From JABMQW01 sp964439935 (GTDB lineage: Bacteria; Fidelibacterota; Marinisomatia; Marinisomatales; TCS56), in the NCBI GenBank assembly GCA_964439935.1, contig CAYTPW010000001.1, forward strand, positions 366,776-430,775: a stretch of DNA of 64,000 nt, given 5' to 3'. The position numbers and the translations under genes were made by a program. Below the pieces are notes generated by a model, which searched no databases, was not told where the DNA came from, and worked only from the letters and a program-made list of their open reading frames with translations. Within the stretch, counting starts at the first letter, position 1. The number at the start of each line of letters is the position of its first letter. Positions 33,817 to 43,422 of this stretch are shown piece after piece.

Positions 33817-35652
33817 ATGCCCAAAACATTAAAACAAATTGATGATGTGACCATTCGTTTTGCCGGCGATTCAGGAGACGGCATGCAACTGACTGGTGAT
33901 CGCTTCACTTCAGCCACTGCGATTATCGGGAATGATTTATCCACCTTGCCCGATTATCCGGCTGAAATCAGGGCACCAGCCGGGACGCTGGCTGGAGTCA
34001 GCGCTTTCCAATTACATTTCAGCTCCCATGAAATATTCAGTCCGGGAGATAACCCGGATGTTCTGATAGCCATGAATCCGGCCGCCTTGAAAGCCCATTT
34101 TCCGGAATTGGTCCGCGGGGGAACGTTAATAATTAATACAGCCAGTTTTTCAGCAAAAAACTTGAAGCTGGCCGGATATACGGATAATCCGCTCGAGGAT
34201 GATAGCCTTAAAGATTATACCGTTTATCCGATCGATATGAGTCGGTTGGTCACCCATGCCTGCGAAGATATGGGATTATCTCTGAAAATGGTTGAGCGGA
34301 CTAAAAACATGTTTGCCCTGGGGTTATTATACTGGATGTTCAACCGCCCCATGGAAGCCACCATCGATTGGCTGAAGATCAAATTCGCTAAAAAACCCGA
34401 CATCGTGGAAGCAAATACGCGGGCGCTTAATGCCGGGTATAATTATGGCTCCACAGCCCGGATTTTTACCACAAATTACAAAGTCGATGCCGCCCGCCTG
34501 GCTCCCGGAACCTACCGGAATATCAGTGGTAATTATGCTATCAGCCTTGGTCTGGTCGCTGCTTCGATCAAGGCCGGTTTACCCCTTTTTTATGGCAGTT
34601 ATCCAATCACACCGGCCAGTGATATTCTGCATTATCTGGCCGGCCTGCGAAACTTCAATGTAAAGACTTTTCAGGCCGAAGATGAGATCGCCGGAATTAC
34701 ATCAGCGATTGGCGCCGCTTTTGGCGGTAACCTGGCTGTCACCGGTACATCCGGTCCAGGGATCGCCCTTAAATCGGAAGCTCTGGGACTGGCGGTAATG
34801 ACCGAGCTGCCCTTGGTAATAATTAATGTTCAACGCGGTGGCCCAGCCACCGGACTGCCGACCAAAACCGAACAGGCTGATCTATTCCAGGCCGTCTATG
34901 GCAGGAATGGCGAGGCACCGATTCCAGTGATCTCAGCCCGATCTCCGGGAGATTGTTTTTATACAGCCTTTGAGGCAGCCCAGATCGCTTTAAAATATAT
35001 GACACCGGTAATCGTACTTTCCGATGGTTATGTTGCCAATGGATCCGAACCGTGGATTATTCCGCAAATAGATGAATTGCCAGAAGTAAAAGTAAATTAT
35101 TTTGAAGGAAAAGATGCTGAAACTTACCTGCCCTATAAGCGGGATAAGGAAACATTAAGTCGATCATGGGTAGTACCTGGCACGCCTGGACTGGAGCATC
35201 GTATCGGTGGCCTGGAAAAAGAAGATGGTAGTGGAAATGTAAATTATGAACCGGATAACCATCATTTGATGACTCATCTCAGAGCTGAAAAAGTGGCACG
35301 TATTATAAAGGATATTAAACCTTGTCGAGTTGTTGGTGAGGACAGTGGTGATTTACTGATTCTCAGTTGGGGTAGTACCAGGGGAGCATGCCGTGCCGGA
35401 TTGCAGAAATTACTGAAAGAAGGGAAAAAAGTAAGTCATATGCATCTGCGCTGGATAAATCCTCTGCCCCAGGATTTGGGTGACATCCTGAGACGCTTTA
35501 AAAAAATATTGATACCGGAGATAAATTTGGGACAATTAGCAGCAATAATTCGCTCGGAATATCTGATTGAACCGCATCAGATAAATATTATCCGAGGCAG
35601 GCCGTTCCTGGAACGGGACATTATTGATGCAGTAAATGAGTTGACAGGCTGA
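33817..35652 (+). CDS. korA: 2-oxoacid:ferredoxin oxidoreductase, fused gamma-alpha subunit
   Basis: This 611-residue fusion has a gamma domain in residues 1-200 (VTIRFAGDSGDGMQLTGDRF, SFSAKNLKLAGYTDN) followed by an alpha domain (ISGNYAISLGLVAASIKAGL, FYGSYPITPASDILHYLAGL, TGTSGPGIALKSEALGLAV, VNVQRGGPATGLPTKTEQAD). This two-subunit form is the usual bacterial 2-oxoglutarate:ferredoxin oxidoreductase of oxidative or reductive TCA cycles. It is followed by KorB after 2 bp and by fumarase, strengthening a TCA role. It is a second system, separate from the korDABC operon at 28-31 kb. Confidence 0.94.
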   Translation: MPKTLKQIDDVTIRFAGDSGDGMQLTGDRFTSATAIIGNDLSTLPDYPAEIRAPAGTLAGVSAFQLHFSSHEIFSPGDNPDVLIAMNPAALKAHFPELVRGGTLIINTASFSAKNLKLAGYTDNPLEDDSLKDYTVYPIDMSRLVTHACEDMGLSLKMVERTKNMFALGLLYWMFNRPMEATIDWLKIKFAKKPDIVEANTRALNAGYNYGSTARIFTTNYKVDAARLAPGTYRNISGNYAISLGLVAASIKAGLPLFYGSYPITPASDILHYLAGLRNFNVKTFQAEDEIAGITSAIGAAFGGNLAVTGTSGPGIALKSEALGLAVMTELPLVIINVQRGGPATGLPTKTEQADLFQAVYGRNGEAPIPVISARSPGDCFYTAFEAAQIALKYMTPVIVLSDGYVANGSEPWIIPQIDELPEVKVNYFEGKDAETYLPYKRDKETLSRSWVVPGTPGLEHRIGGLEKEDGSGNVNYEPDNHHLMTHLRAEKVARIIKDIKPCRVVGEDSGDLLILSWGSTRGACRAGLQKLLKEGKKVSHMHLRWINPLPQDLGDILRRFKKILIPEINLGQLAAIIRSEYLIEPHQINIIRGRPFLERDIIDAVNELTG

Positions 35653-35654
35653 AA

Positions 35655-36686
35655 ATGGTAACTAAACAAACAGTGGCTACAGAGGAATTAACCCGAATGG
35701 ATTTTGTCTCAGACCAGGTAGTAAAATGGTGCCCCGGTTGTGGTGATTACTCCGTTTTGGCTCAGGTCCAAAAAATATTCCCTACTTTAGGTATACCAAA
35801 GGAAAATTATGTAATTGTTTCCGGGATCGGCTGTTCGAGTCGCTTTCCTTACTACATGGATACTTATGGATTCCACGGGATTCATGGCCGGGCAGCCTCA
35901 ATTGCCACCGGAGTTAAAATTGCCAATCCGGAACTGTCAGTCTGGGTAGTGACCGGTGATGGTGATAGTTTATCAATTGGCGGTAATCATTTTATCCATA
36001 CACTACGGCGCAATATTGATATCAACATTCTGCTGTTTAATAACCGGATATATGGTCTCACCAAGGGGCAATACTCACCAACATCACCATTGGGAAAAGT
36101 GACCAAATCAACACCGATGGGCTCACTAGACCATCCTTTTAATCCACCGGCTCTGGCGTTGGGTGCCGATGCCTCATTCGTAGCCCGGACGATTGATAAA
36201 GAGCCGCGACATATGCAGGAAATGATCAGACGGGCTCATCAGCATCATGGTACTTCTTTTCTTGAGATTTATCAGAATTGTTTAATCTTTAATGACGGAG
36301 AATTCGATCATTATACCAATAAAGCCACCAAGCAGGATAATGTACTGATACTGGAAAACGGTAAACCGATGATCTTTGGGAAGGAAAATGATAAGGGTAT
36401 TCATCTGGCAGGTAACAGTCCCCGGGTAGTTGATATCGGTCCAGACGGACAATGGTCAGTTAATGATCTTCTGGTTCATGATGAAAAGGATTGGATCATC
36501 GCCTCAATCCTGAGTCATTTTACTTACCGTGATGATCTGCCGACACCCATTGGAGTACTATATGCAGTTGCCCAATCGGTCTATGAGGAATTATTAACCG
36601 ATCAATGTAATCAGGCGATTAAATTACATGGCAAAGGAGATCTGCAAGATTTGATGAATGCCGGGGATACCTGGGTAGTTAAATAA
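35655..36686 (+). CDS. korB: 2-oxoacid:ferredoxin oxidoreductase beta subunit (TPP-binding)
   Basis: This 343-residue beta subunit has the cluster cysteines VKWCPGCGDYSVL and VSGIGCSSRFPYYMDTYGF and the thiamine-diphosphate motif VWVVTGDGDSLSIGGNHFIH with LFNNRIYGLTKGQYSPTS. It pairs with the fused KorA just upstream (stop and start 2 bp apart). It should be 2-oxoglutarate-specific by family and context with fumarase. Confidence 0.95.
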   Translation: MVTKQTVATEELTRMDFVSDQVVKWCPGCGDYSVLAQVQKIFPTLGIPKENYVIVSGIGCSSRFPYYMDTYGFHGIHGRAASIATGVKIANPELSVWVVTGDGDSLSIGGNHFIHTLRRNIDINILLFNNRIYGLTKGQYSPTSPLGKVTKSTPMGSLDHPFNPPALALGADASFVARTIDKEPRHMQEMIRRAHQHHGTSFLEIYQNCLIFNDGEFDHYTNKATKQDNVLILENGKPMIFGKENDKGIHLAGNSPRVVDIGPDGQWSVNDLLVHDEKDWIIASILSHFTYRDDLPTPIGVLYAVAQSVYEELLTDQCNQAIKLHGKGDLQDLMNAGDTWVVK

Positions 36687-36717
36687 TTATTCAATAGTAA
36701 TAAATAGGAGGGATGAA

Positions 36718-37605
36718 ATGGGATTCATTCTGGATACTGATAAATTTCAGGAAGCTGTAATGGAATTGATCAGGCAAACATCAACACAACTGCCACCGGA
36801 TGTGGTATCCGCCATGGAGCAAGCCCGGGATAATGAAGATCCCGGCAGTGCGGCTAAATCTGTTTTAAGTACGATGTTGAAAAACGTCGATATGGCCCGA
36901 GCTGCTAGTACACCAGTCTGCCAGGATACAGGAACTAATATTCATTTTGTTACCATACCCGAAGGCGTCTCTTTACGTAAAGTGGAATCAGCTATTGTTG
37001 CTGCCACTCAACAAGCAACTGAACATGCTTACCTGCGCCCAAATGCGGTGGATTCAGTATCCGGGAAAAATTCCGGAGATAACACCGGCGTAATGTCCCC
37101 TTACATCCATTTTGAGGAATGGGACAAACCGGCTATTAAATTACAACTGGCTCTTAAGGGTGGAGGCTGCGAAAATGTTTCAGCACAGTATAAACTTCCG
37201 GATAATGGCTTGAAAGCCGGTCGCAATCTGGAAGGCGTATATAAATGCATTATCGATGCGGTCAACAAAGCTCAGGGCTTGGGTTGTGCCCCCGGCGTGA
37301 TTGGTATCGGCATTGGCGGAGATCGGGCAACCGGAATGATAATGGCCAAAAAACAGCTGTTTCGAAAGCTTGACGATAGCAATTCCGATCAAGATCTGGT
37401 GGAGCTTGAAGAACGACTATTTACTGATCTTAACAAGCTTGGTATTGGTCCACTCGGTTTTGGTGGTAAAACTACTGTTCTGGGGGTGAAGATTGGAGCT
37501 GTGCATCGACTGCCAGCGTCGTTCTTTGTCTCAATTGCCTACATGTGCTGGGCTGATCGCCACCGCGAAATGATCTTCACCGAAAGCGAGGTAAGTTATG
37601 ATTAA
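36718..37605 (+). CDS. Class I fumarate hydratase, alpha (N-terminal) subunit
   Basis: This 295-residue subunit of the two-part, 4Fe-4S-dependent fumarase has the cluster cysteines in TPVCQDTGTNI, LKGGGCENVSAQYKL and GLGCAPGVIGIGIGGDRATG. GGAGGG lies 5-10 bp before the ATG. The protein interconverts fumarate and malate. Its stop overlaps the beta subunit by 8 bp. Tartrate dehydratase is a related family, but the KOR context favours fumarase. Confidence 0.93.
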   Translation: MGFILDTDKFQEAVMELIRQTSTQLPPDVVSAMEQARDNEDPGSAAKSVLSTMLKNVDMARAASTPVCQDTGTNIHFVTIPEGVSLRKVESAIVAATQQATEHAYLRPNAVDSVSGKNSGDNTGVMSPYIHFEEWDKPAIKLQLALKGGGCENVSAQYKLPDNGLKAGRNLEGVYKCIIDAVNKAQGLGCAPGVIGIGIGGDRATGMIMAKKQLFRKLDDSNSDQDLVELEERLFTDLNKLGIGPLGFGGKTTVLGVKIGAVHRLPASFFVSIAYMCWADRHREMIFTESEVSYD

Positions 37606-38176
37606 ACTACAATTACCATTGACAGAAGCAGACGCCCGAGGTTTGAAAATGGGTGATGAAGTAGCCCTAAGCGGGATCATGGTGACTGGGCGAGATGCAG
37701 CCCATGCCTGGCTGATTGAAGAAAGCCCGGATGAAGTACGCGAACTACTGGAGGGAACAGTGATTTATCATTGTGGTCCGGTGGTATCAAAAAAGGGTGA
37801 CGAATGGAAATTCGTCGCTGCCGGTCCCACTACATCGATACGGGAAGAACCATATCAGGGTGATGTGATCAAGAATTATAAATTGCGTGGCGTGATCGGA
37901 AAGGGTGGTATGGGTGCAAAAACATTAGCCGCACTGCAGGAGTTTGGTGCGGTATATTTGCATGCAATCGGCGGAGCGGCTACATTGCTGGCTAAATCCG
38001 TCACTAAAGTGACCGACGTCATTAAACTGGAAGAATTTGGTGTACCGGAAGCCATTTGGGTGCTGGATGTGAATGAGTTTCCCTGTGTCGTAACTATGGA
38101 TTCGCATGGCAATTCGCTACATGATAAAATCAAAGTCGATTCGGATAAAATTGCCAAAGAGTTGATTGGTAATTAA
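37598..38176 (+). CDS. Class I fumarate hydratase, beta (C-terminal) subunit
   Basis: This 192-residue beta subunit has LKMGDEVALSGIMVTGRDAA, VIYHCGPVVSKKGDEW, the nucleotide-like loop GVIGKGGMGAKTLAALQEFG and GVPEAIWVLDVNEFPCVVT. It completes the fumarase active site with the preceding gene, which overlaps it. No other gene follows in this operon before the palindrome at 38233. Confidence 0.93.
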   Translation: MIKLQLPLTEADARGLKMGDEVALSGIMVTGRDAAHAWLIEESPDEVRELLEGTVIYHCGPVVSKKGDEWKFVAAGPTTSIREEPYQGDVIKNYKLRGVIGKGGMGAKTLAALQEFGAVYLHAIGGAATLLAKSVTKVTDVIKLEEFGVPEAIWVLDVNEFPCVVTMDSHGNSLHDKIKVDSDKIAKELIGN

Positions 38177-38232
38177 TCCTATCTGCCAGTTGCACAGAAT
38201 ATAGTTGTTGTCCTGTTTGGAAATAATTGATG

Positions 38233-38262
38233 TGCAGGGACAACTCATGAGTTGTCCCTGCA
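38233..38262. repeat. Perfect 30-bp palindrome, possible terminator
   Basis: The two 15-bp halves are exact reverse complements: CAGGGACAACTCA on the left and TGAGTTGTCCCTG on the right lie around the centre TCATGA. GTTTTATG follows. It lies 56 bp after the fumarase stop, so a terminator role for the kor-fum operon is possible, but the T-tail is weak. It may also be a dispersed repeat. Confidence 0.6.
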
Positions 38263-38371
38263 GTTTTATGTAATTTTTATCCAAGAATAACAAGATCTAC
38301 GGAAATTTCAGCAGCAAGTTCATCCATTCACAGTTATACTATACATGAATATCTATGCGTAAATTTTGAGT

Positions 38372-40504
38372 ATGGTGCAACCTCGTAAAACTATCTCCTG
38401 GCCTCGAGCCGTCTGGCGCTCAATCCTGTTTTTGCTCCTGTTTACCGGTATAATCCTGACCTATATTATCTATTTATCCCGTGATTTGCCGTCCCTCGAC
38501 CAACTGGAGAATTATGATCCGGACCTTGTTACCCGAATCTATTCAGCCGATGGTAAAGTATTACATGAACTGTTTTATGAAAAACGTGTCTTCGTGAATT
38601 TGGATAATATACCCTGGCATATGCGTGAGGCAACGATTGCATCGGAGGATAAGCGTTTCCGCTCCCACTGGGGTGTCTCGATGCGCGATTTTTTCCGGGC
38701 AGTTGTGATGAATACATTAACAATGCGCTACAGTACAGGATTCAGCTCCATAACCCAGCAACTGGCACGCAACCTGTATGATACGATCGGATTTCGCAAA
38801 ACATTGATCCGGAAAATCAAGGAGGGTCTCACCGCCATCCAGATTGAGCGAACGTACACCAAAGATGAAATATTGGAGATGTATCTCAACAGTGTCCATT
38901 TCGGTCATGGAACGTGGGGCGTACAAGCTGCCAGCAAGCGCTATTTTGATAAGGATGCCACCGATATTACACTGGATGAATCCGCCCTGCTGGTGGGCAT
39001 TCTACCTTCACCAGGGAATTATTCACCGATCCGTAATCCGGAACGGGCGCGGACCCGGCGCAATACCGTTCTGCGGCTGATGCGGGAACAGGGGCGGATA
39101 TCTCAGGATCAACATGCTGAAGCCAGGGCGCGATCGCTGAGTAATTTGACTCAGGAACAGAGTCGTGGAATAGCACCCTATTTTACTGAATATGTCCGAC
39201 GAATCCTGGAGTTGGAAGACGAAGAACTTGACATAAATATTTATCGTGACGGATTGAAAATTTATACGACCCTCGACACACGATTACAGTCAATTGCCGA
39301 GGAAATGGTTACCAGGTCACTCATAGTAAACCAGGCAGTATTGAATGAACGACTGTTTAATGATGAGGAAGAATTTTCCAAGCTGGCTTATCTTGGTATC
39401 TACCCGGAAGATACGGTTAAAATAATGATGCAGGGCGCGATGCCAATGTATGATGACCTGCGTAATAAATTACTGGTTCAGTGTTCTTTTGTGGCCATGG
39501 ATCCCAACACTGGTGCCATCAGAGCAATGCTGGGCGGTCGGCCGGATTATCCCGATCAGTACAACCGGGCGGTTCAGGCACCGCGCCAGCCCGGCTCGGT
39601 TTTCAAACCATTTATTTACCTCACAGCACTTGATAATGGTTATGCAGTTACCAAACAACTGCTGGACCAGCCGGTGGTATTGAACGTCCAGAATTCCGAC
39701 GGTGAATGGATTAAATGGATGCCTCGAAACGACGATTTCAGCACCGGCGGACTGACAACACTGCGCGAGGGATTGCGCTGGTCAAAAAATTTGATTTCAG
39801 TACGGATGGTCCAGGAACTTGTTCCCGCGATTGAGGTGGTTCGAACGGCAAAACGGATGGGTATTTCTACTCCTGTACGGGCGGTAGACGCGATCGCCTT
39901 GGGCACTTCCGAGGTTTTTATGCTTGATGCGGTAGCCGCCTATGCGACGCTGGCCAATAAGGGAGTTTATTCCAAGCCCTATTTGATCACACGGATCGTA
40001 GACCGTTTTGGCAATACGATTATGGAGTATTATCCTCAGCAGGAAGAGGTTTTAAGCGCTGAAACAGCTTATCTAATGACCAATCTGATGCAATCCGTAA
40101 TTGATCGAGGAACCGGAGGTTCGGCACGCTGGAAATACCATTTCTATGCTCCTGCGGCTGGAAAGACCGGCACCACCCAGCGTTACACCGATGCCTGGTT
40201 CGTTGGCTTCACACCTCAATTGGTGGCTGGTGTCTGGTTTGGGATGGATGATCCTCAAGTCAGTCTTGGGAATGAACAATTTGGCAATAAGGCTGCGCTA
40301 CCGGCCTGGGCGCGGTTTATGCGCACGGCTTATGATTCCTTGGATTATGAACTGGCACCGGTTGATTTTAAACGACCGGCTGGAATAAATGAAATCGAGA
40401 TCTGTTCTGTGACAAAGGATTTGCCGACCCAGTATTGTCCGCTGGAAAAAGAATTATTCATAAAAGGGACAGAACCATCCCGTCGTTGCCGGGTTCACCG
40501 TTAA
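38372..40504 (+). CDS. mrcA: Penicillin-binding protein 1A (transglycosylase/transpeptidase)
   Basis: About 710 residues from ATG 38372; an upstream TTG frame was not preferred. An N-terminal membrane anchor (SILFLLLFTGIILTYIIYLS) is followed by the GT51 domain with EDKRFRSHWGVSMRDFF, GFSSITQQLARNLY and EMYLNSVHFGHGTWG. The transpeptidase domain has PRQPGSVFKPFIYLTAL (SxxK), RWSKNLISVRM (SxN) and AAGKTGTTQRYTDAW (KTG). It polymerises and cross-links peptidoglycan in the periplasm. All active-site motifs are intact. It is a single gene. Confidence 0.96.
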   Translation: MVQPRKTISWPRAVWRSILFLLLFTGIILTYIIYLSRDLPSLDQLENYDPDLVTRIYSADGKVLHELFYEKRVFVNLDNIPWHMREATIASEDKRFRSHWGVSMRDFFRAVVMNTLTMRYSTGFSSITQQLARNLYDTIGFRKTLIRKIKEGLTAIQIERTYTKDEILEMYLNSVHFGHGTWGVQAASKRYFDKDATDITLDESALLVGILPSPGNYSPIRNPERARTRRNTVLRLMREQGRISQDQHAEARARSLSNLTQEQSRGIAPYFTEYVRRILELEDEELDINIYRDGLKIYTTLDTRLQSIAEEMVTRSLIVNQAVLNERLFNDEEEFSKLAYLGIYPEDTVKIMMQGAMPMYDDLRNKLLVQCSFVAMDPNTGAIRAMLGGRPDYPDQYNRAVQAPRQPGSVFKPFIYLTALDNGYAVTKQLLDQPVVLNVQNSDGEWIKWMPRNDDFSTGGLTTLREGLRWSKNLISVRMVQELVPAIEVVRTAKRMGISTPVRAVDAIALGTSEVFMLDAVAAYATLANKGVYSKPYLITRIVDRFGNTIMEYYPQQEEVLSAETAYLMTNLMQSVIDRGTGGSARWKYHFYAPAAGKTGTTQRYTDAWFVGFTPQLVAGVWFGMDDPQVSLGNEQFGNKAALPAWARFMRTAYDSLDYELAPVDFKRPAGINEIEICSVTKDLPTQYCPLEKELFIKGTEPSRRCRVHR

Positions 40505-40619
40505 TATTGATAAACACCCACCTGGATATCTATTAATCCAGATGCCATCAGTTATGCGGATGGTTGATCTCGCGAGATAATTCATTTTGTTTTTTCAATA
40601 GAAGTTGAGGATTAAGACG

Positions 40620-41918
40620 ATGATTTACAGAACCGTGAAAATCAATTTGGCAGTCATTATATTGAGTGGAATTTTTCTGCTACCGCTCGCTGGTCAGGAT
40701 TTGAAATATCGTCCGGTGGAATTTGACCCGGTATTAAAGGAAATGAAGGATGCCAATGAGGCAAATCGTGAGACGGTCCGGGACGAAACTGAAAGCATTC
40801 GCGATCAGCAGGAATCCGACGATAAGCAGGAACGTGAAAGTCGTCAGATTCTGGCGATTGATTGGACAGGAATCAAGAAACCGGATTCGCCGGATGATTT
40901 CAAGCAGATCTGGCATTTCCCGCCAACCCGCCAATACCTGACCGGGACCTGCTGGAGTTTTTGTACCACCTCATTCCTTGAGTCGGAAATTCAACGTCAA
41001 TATGGTAAAAAAATAAAACTTTCGGAGATGTATACGGTTTACAACGAATATCTGTTTAAGGCGCAGCGCTATATTGAACGCCGTGGTGACTCCTTCCTGG
41101 GGCAGGGCTCCGAAGCTAATGCAGTTACCAAGGTTTGGCTGAATTATGGAGCAGTACCACGGGATATTTATAATGGTGTCCTGGCGCTTGATGGTCTTTT
41201 TGATCACCAAGCCATGTTTGACGAAACTGTACAGTATTTGAAATGGGTCAAGGAACATGATTATTGGGATGAAGGACTGGTATTGAATTCAATCGGAGTG
41301 ATCATGGACCGCTATTTGGGAAACCCAGTCACACACTTTATTTATGAGGGAGTCGAATACACCCCGAAGCAATTTTTGGAGGAGGTATTGTGGCTGGAGG
41401 TGAATGATTACATATTCCTGCTGTCGACCCTGAAACATCCGTTTTATGAGTTTTGCGAATTTGAGGTACCGGATAACTGGTGGCATTCCAAAGATTATTT
41501 CAATGTACCGCTTGATGATTTCTATACTGTGATTGAGACAGCTGTAAAAAACGGCTATTCGGTTGTGCTGGGTGGTGATGTCTCTGAACCGGGCATTGAA
41601 GGATCGGAAGATGCCGCTATCATCCCGGTTTTTGATATTCCGCGTGATATGATTAATCAGGAATCCCGGGAATTACGGATGTATAACGAAACTTCCACTG
41701 ATGATCACGGTATCCATGTCGTTGGGCATAAAAAGATCGGTAAGGACAATTGGTTTCTAATCAAAGATTCGGGCAGTGGGGCTTATCGGGGACAATATCC
41801 GGGGTATTATTTTTACCGCGAGGATTATATTAAATTGAAAATGTTGACGGTAATGGTACATAAGGACATTGTTCAAAAAGTGATCAAGAAATATTCTGAA
41901 ATAAAATCAGACGGATAA
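40620..41918 (+). CDS. Secreted C1-family peptidase, bleomycin hydrolase-like
   Basis: About 432 residues from ATG 40620, which has GAGGATTAA upstream. It begins with a signal peptide (INLAVIILSGIFLLPLAGQ) and then a charged linker rich in Glu, Arg and Asp. The papain-like domain has the catalytic cysteine in TGTCWSFCTTSFLE (about C111), the histidine in TDDHGIHVVGH and WFLIKDSGSGAYRG, where Asp stands in place of the usual Asn. The family is typical of Bacteroidetes-like bacteria and acts on peptides. The stop overlaps the convergent gene by 12 bp. Confidence 0.85.
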   Translation: MIYRTVKINLAVIILSGIFLLPLAGQDLKYRPVEFDPVLKEMKDANEANRETVRDETESIRDQQESDDKQERESRQILAIDWTGIKKPDSPDDFKQIWHFPPTRQYLTGTCWSFCTTSFLESEIQRQYGKKIKLSEMYTVYNEYLFKAQRYIERRGDSFLGQGSEANAVTKVWLNYGAVPRDIYNGVLALDGLFDHQAMFDETVQYLKWVKEHDYWDEGLVLNSIGVIMDRYLGNPVTHFIYEGVEYTPKQFLEEVLWLEVNDYIFLLSTLKHPFYEFCEFEVPDNWWHSKDYFNVPLDDFYTVIETAVKNGYSVVLGGDVSEPGIEGSEDAAIIPVFDIPRDMINQESRELRMYNETSTDDHGIHVVGHKKIGKDNWFLIKDSGSGAYRGQYPGYYFYREDYIKLKMLTVMVHKDIVQKVIKKYSEIKSDG

Positions 41919-42263
41919 ATTTTCCAGCTGTTTTTTAGTCAGCGATTGCAGAATTAGATCGTAAGATTCATTTATCATTTTTTTAACGGCGTTGTCCGGG
42001 ATACTGCCATCAAGTGTAATGGTGTTCCAGTGCTTTTTATTCAGATGGTAACCCGGGCGAACCATGGAATACCGTGTCCTGAGGAATAATGCATTTTCCG
42101 GATCGCATTTCAATGAAATTTCCAATGGGTGCTTCTCCCAAGCTACCAAAGCATAGATTTTACCACCTGTTTTGAATACCAGGACTTCGGGGCCGAAAGG
42201 TTGCTCGCGAATGGTTCCCGGCTTTGCTGAAAGGAAAGATTCTAATTCATCCAGGTTGATCAT
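41907..42263 (-). CDS. MmcQ/YjbR family protein
   Basis: This is a 118-residue protein from ATG 42263. A longer start at 42284 was not used, because this ATG overlaps the upstream stop (ATGA). Family blocks are LESFLSAKPGTIREQPFGPE, LVFKTGGKIYALVAWE, LEISLKCDPENALFLR and VRPGYHLNKKHWNTITLDGS. The MmcQ/YjbR fold resembles CyaY-like DNA-binding proteins, but no specific role is known. It is coupled to the RidA gene. Confidence 0.85.
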   Translation of the reverse strand: MINLDELESFLSAKPGTIREQPFGPEVLVFKTGGKIYALVAWEKHPLEISLKCDPENALFLRTRYSMVRPGYHLNKKHWNTITLDGSIPDNAVKKMINESYDLILQSLTKKQLENLSV

Positions 42264-42658
42264 TCGACGTGCTCGAGCAGACAATCGGCTTCAATTTCGA
42301 CCAACCATTCCGGATTTACAAATCCTTTTACTTCCACAAACGTGCAAGCCGGTTTAATCTTTGAAAACAATTCAGCATGTGCCTTACCAGCCTGTTCCCA
42401 CCGGGAGATGTCAGTCAGCATGATCCTGGTGCGGACAACATCAGAAAGGTTGCCTCCGGCAGCTTCAATCGCCTGCTTTATTATCTCCAGGCAGCGTTGG
42501 GTTTGAAGGTAGATATCACCCGGGTGGGCCGTTGATCCATCCGGCAGGATAGGGGCCGTTCCGGCTACAGCGATTAGATTACCTTTACGCACGGCACGCG
42601 AAAATCCGATTTGCATTTCGTAAGTTGAGTGAGATCTGACTTTATTGACGGGTATCAC
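42260..42658 (-). CDS. RidA/YjgF family enamine/imine deaminase
   Basis: This 132-residue trimeric-type protein has the family pattern NLIAVAGTAPILPDGSTAHP, DIYLQTQRCLEIIKQAIEAA, DVVRTRIMLTDISRWEQ and CTFVEVKGFVNPEWLVEIEA. RidA proteins hydrolyse reactive enamines made by PLP enzymes such as threonine dehydratase, which is encoded a few kilobases away. The conserved catalytic arginine is seen in VVRTRIM. It overlaps the MmcQ/YjbR gene downstream. Confidence 0.9.
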   Translation of the reverse strand: MIPVNKVRSHSTYEMQIGFSRAVRKGNLIAVAGTAPILPDGSTAHPGDIYLQTQRCLEIIKQAIEAAGGNLSDVVRTRIMLTDISRWEQAGKAHAELFSKIKPACTFVEVKGFVNPEWLVEIEADCLLEHVE

Positions 42659-42670
42659 GGGAAGATTCGA

Positions 42671-43255
42671 CTACTCCTCCTCGGCATCTGGTAATTCAAA
42701 ATCTTGAACAAAGCGGATGGTGCCGTCCATATTGAACCATTTTACCTGGACTTTTTGATTGTTAACCCAAATTTCTTCGGTTTTAACATGACCATTTTTA
42801 AAATAGGTTTTCACGGCCTCTTGTTTCCGGCCAATAAAATAATTTGCTTCTTCTTTTTTTGCCCCATTCTCGAAATATGAAACGGCGTAACCGCTGAGCT
42901 GATCATCGACGTAATTACCTTCCCATTTCCGTTTTCCGTCCGGATAATATTCGACTCCAGGCCCCTGTTTAATCCCAGCCTCATAATTAATCACTTTCAG
43001 CTGCGAATTACGTTCATTGTTATAATACTGCTTCATCGGGCCATGCAGGAGTTCTTCCTGGTATATGTACTCGGCTTTTAATTTGCCGTTTTCATAGTAT
43101 TCTTTTGCCAAACCGTGTTTTTTATTCTTTTTATAGGTCACCTCAGCCTTCAAACTGCCATCGGGATAATAGATTGGATTGACTCCATCGGGGATTCGGC
43201 TCCCTGCACAAGCCCAGATGAATAATACAATTAGAACACTGTTAATGTATCGCAT
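42671..43255 (-). CDS. MORN-repeat (YwqK-like) lipoprotein
   Basis: This 194-residue protein begins with a lipoprotein-type signal (VLIVLFIWACAGS). Tandem MORN-like repeats follow: YPDGSLKAEVTYKKNKKHG, YYENGKLKAEYIYQ, YYPDGKRKWEGNYVDDQLSG, YFENGAKKEEANYF, YFKNGHVKTEEIW. Such proteins are often called YwqK-family antitoxins in databases, but nothing here supports a toxin pair. An envelope-located structural or binding role is more likely. Confidence 0.8.
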   Translation of the reverse strand: MRYINSVLIVLFIWACAGSRIPDGVNPIYYPDGSLKAEVTYKKNKKHGLAKEYYENGKLKAEYIYQEELLHGPMKQYYNNERNSQLKVINYEAGIKQGPGVEYYPDGKRKWEGNYVDDQLSGYAVSYFENGAKKEEANYFIGRKQEAVKTYFKNGHVKTEEIWVNNQKVQVKWFNMDGTIRFVQDFELPDAEEE

Positions 43256-43422
43256 TGCTTTTTCCTGAATACTTGGATTGAAAATGATTCCAACGAATAG
43301 AAATTACAGAATATGGCCTGTCACTGTCATTCAATTTTCACGCAGAGACTTATAGCTCGACTCAGTTATTAGCCAGCCCGAATTTCCGTATTCCTCGAGG
43401 ATATAAAATATTTTCAGATTGA

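Noticed and set aside
42671..43255. Antitoxin of a toxin-antitoxin system (database-style YwqK label)
   Set aside because: The protein is a MORN-repeat lipoprotein and no toxin gene is adjacent.
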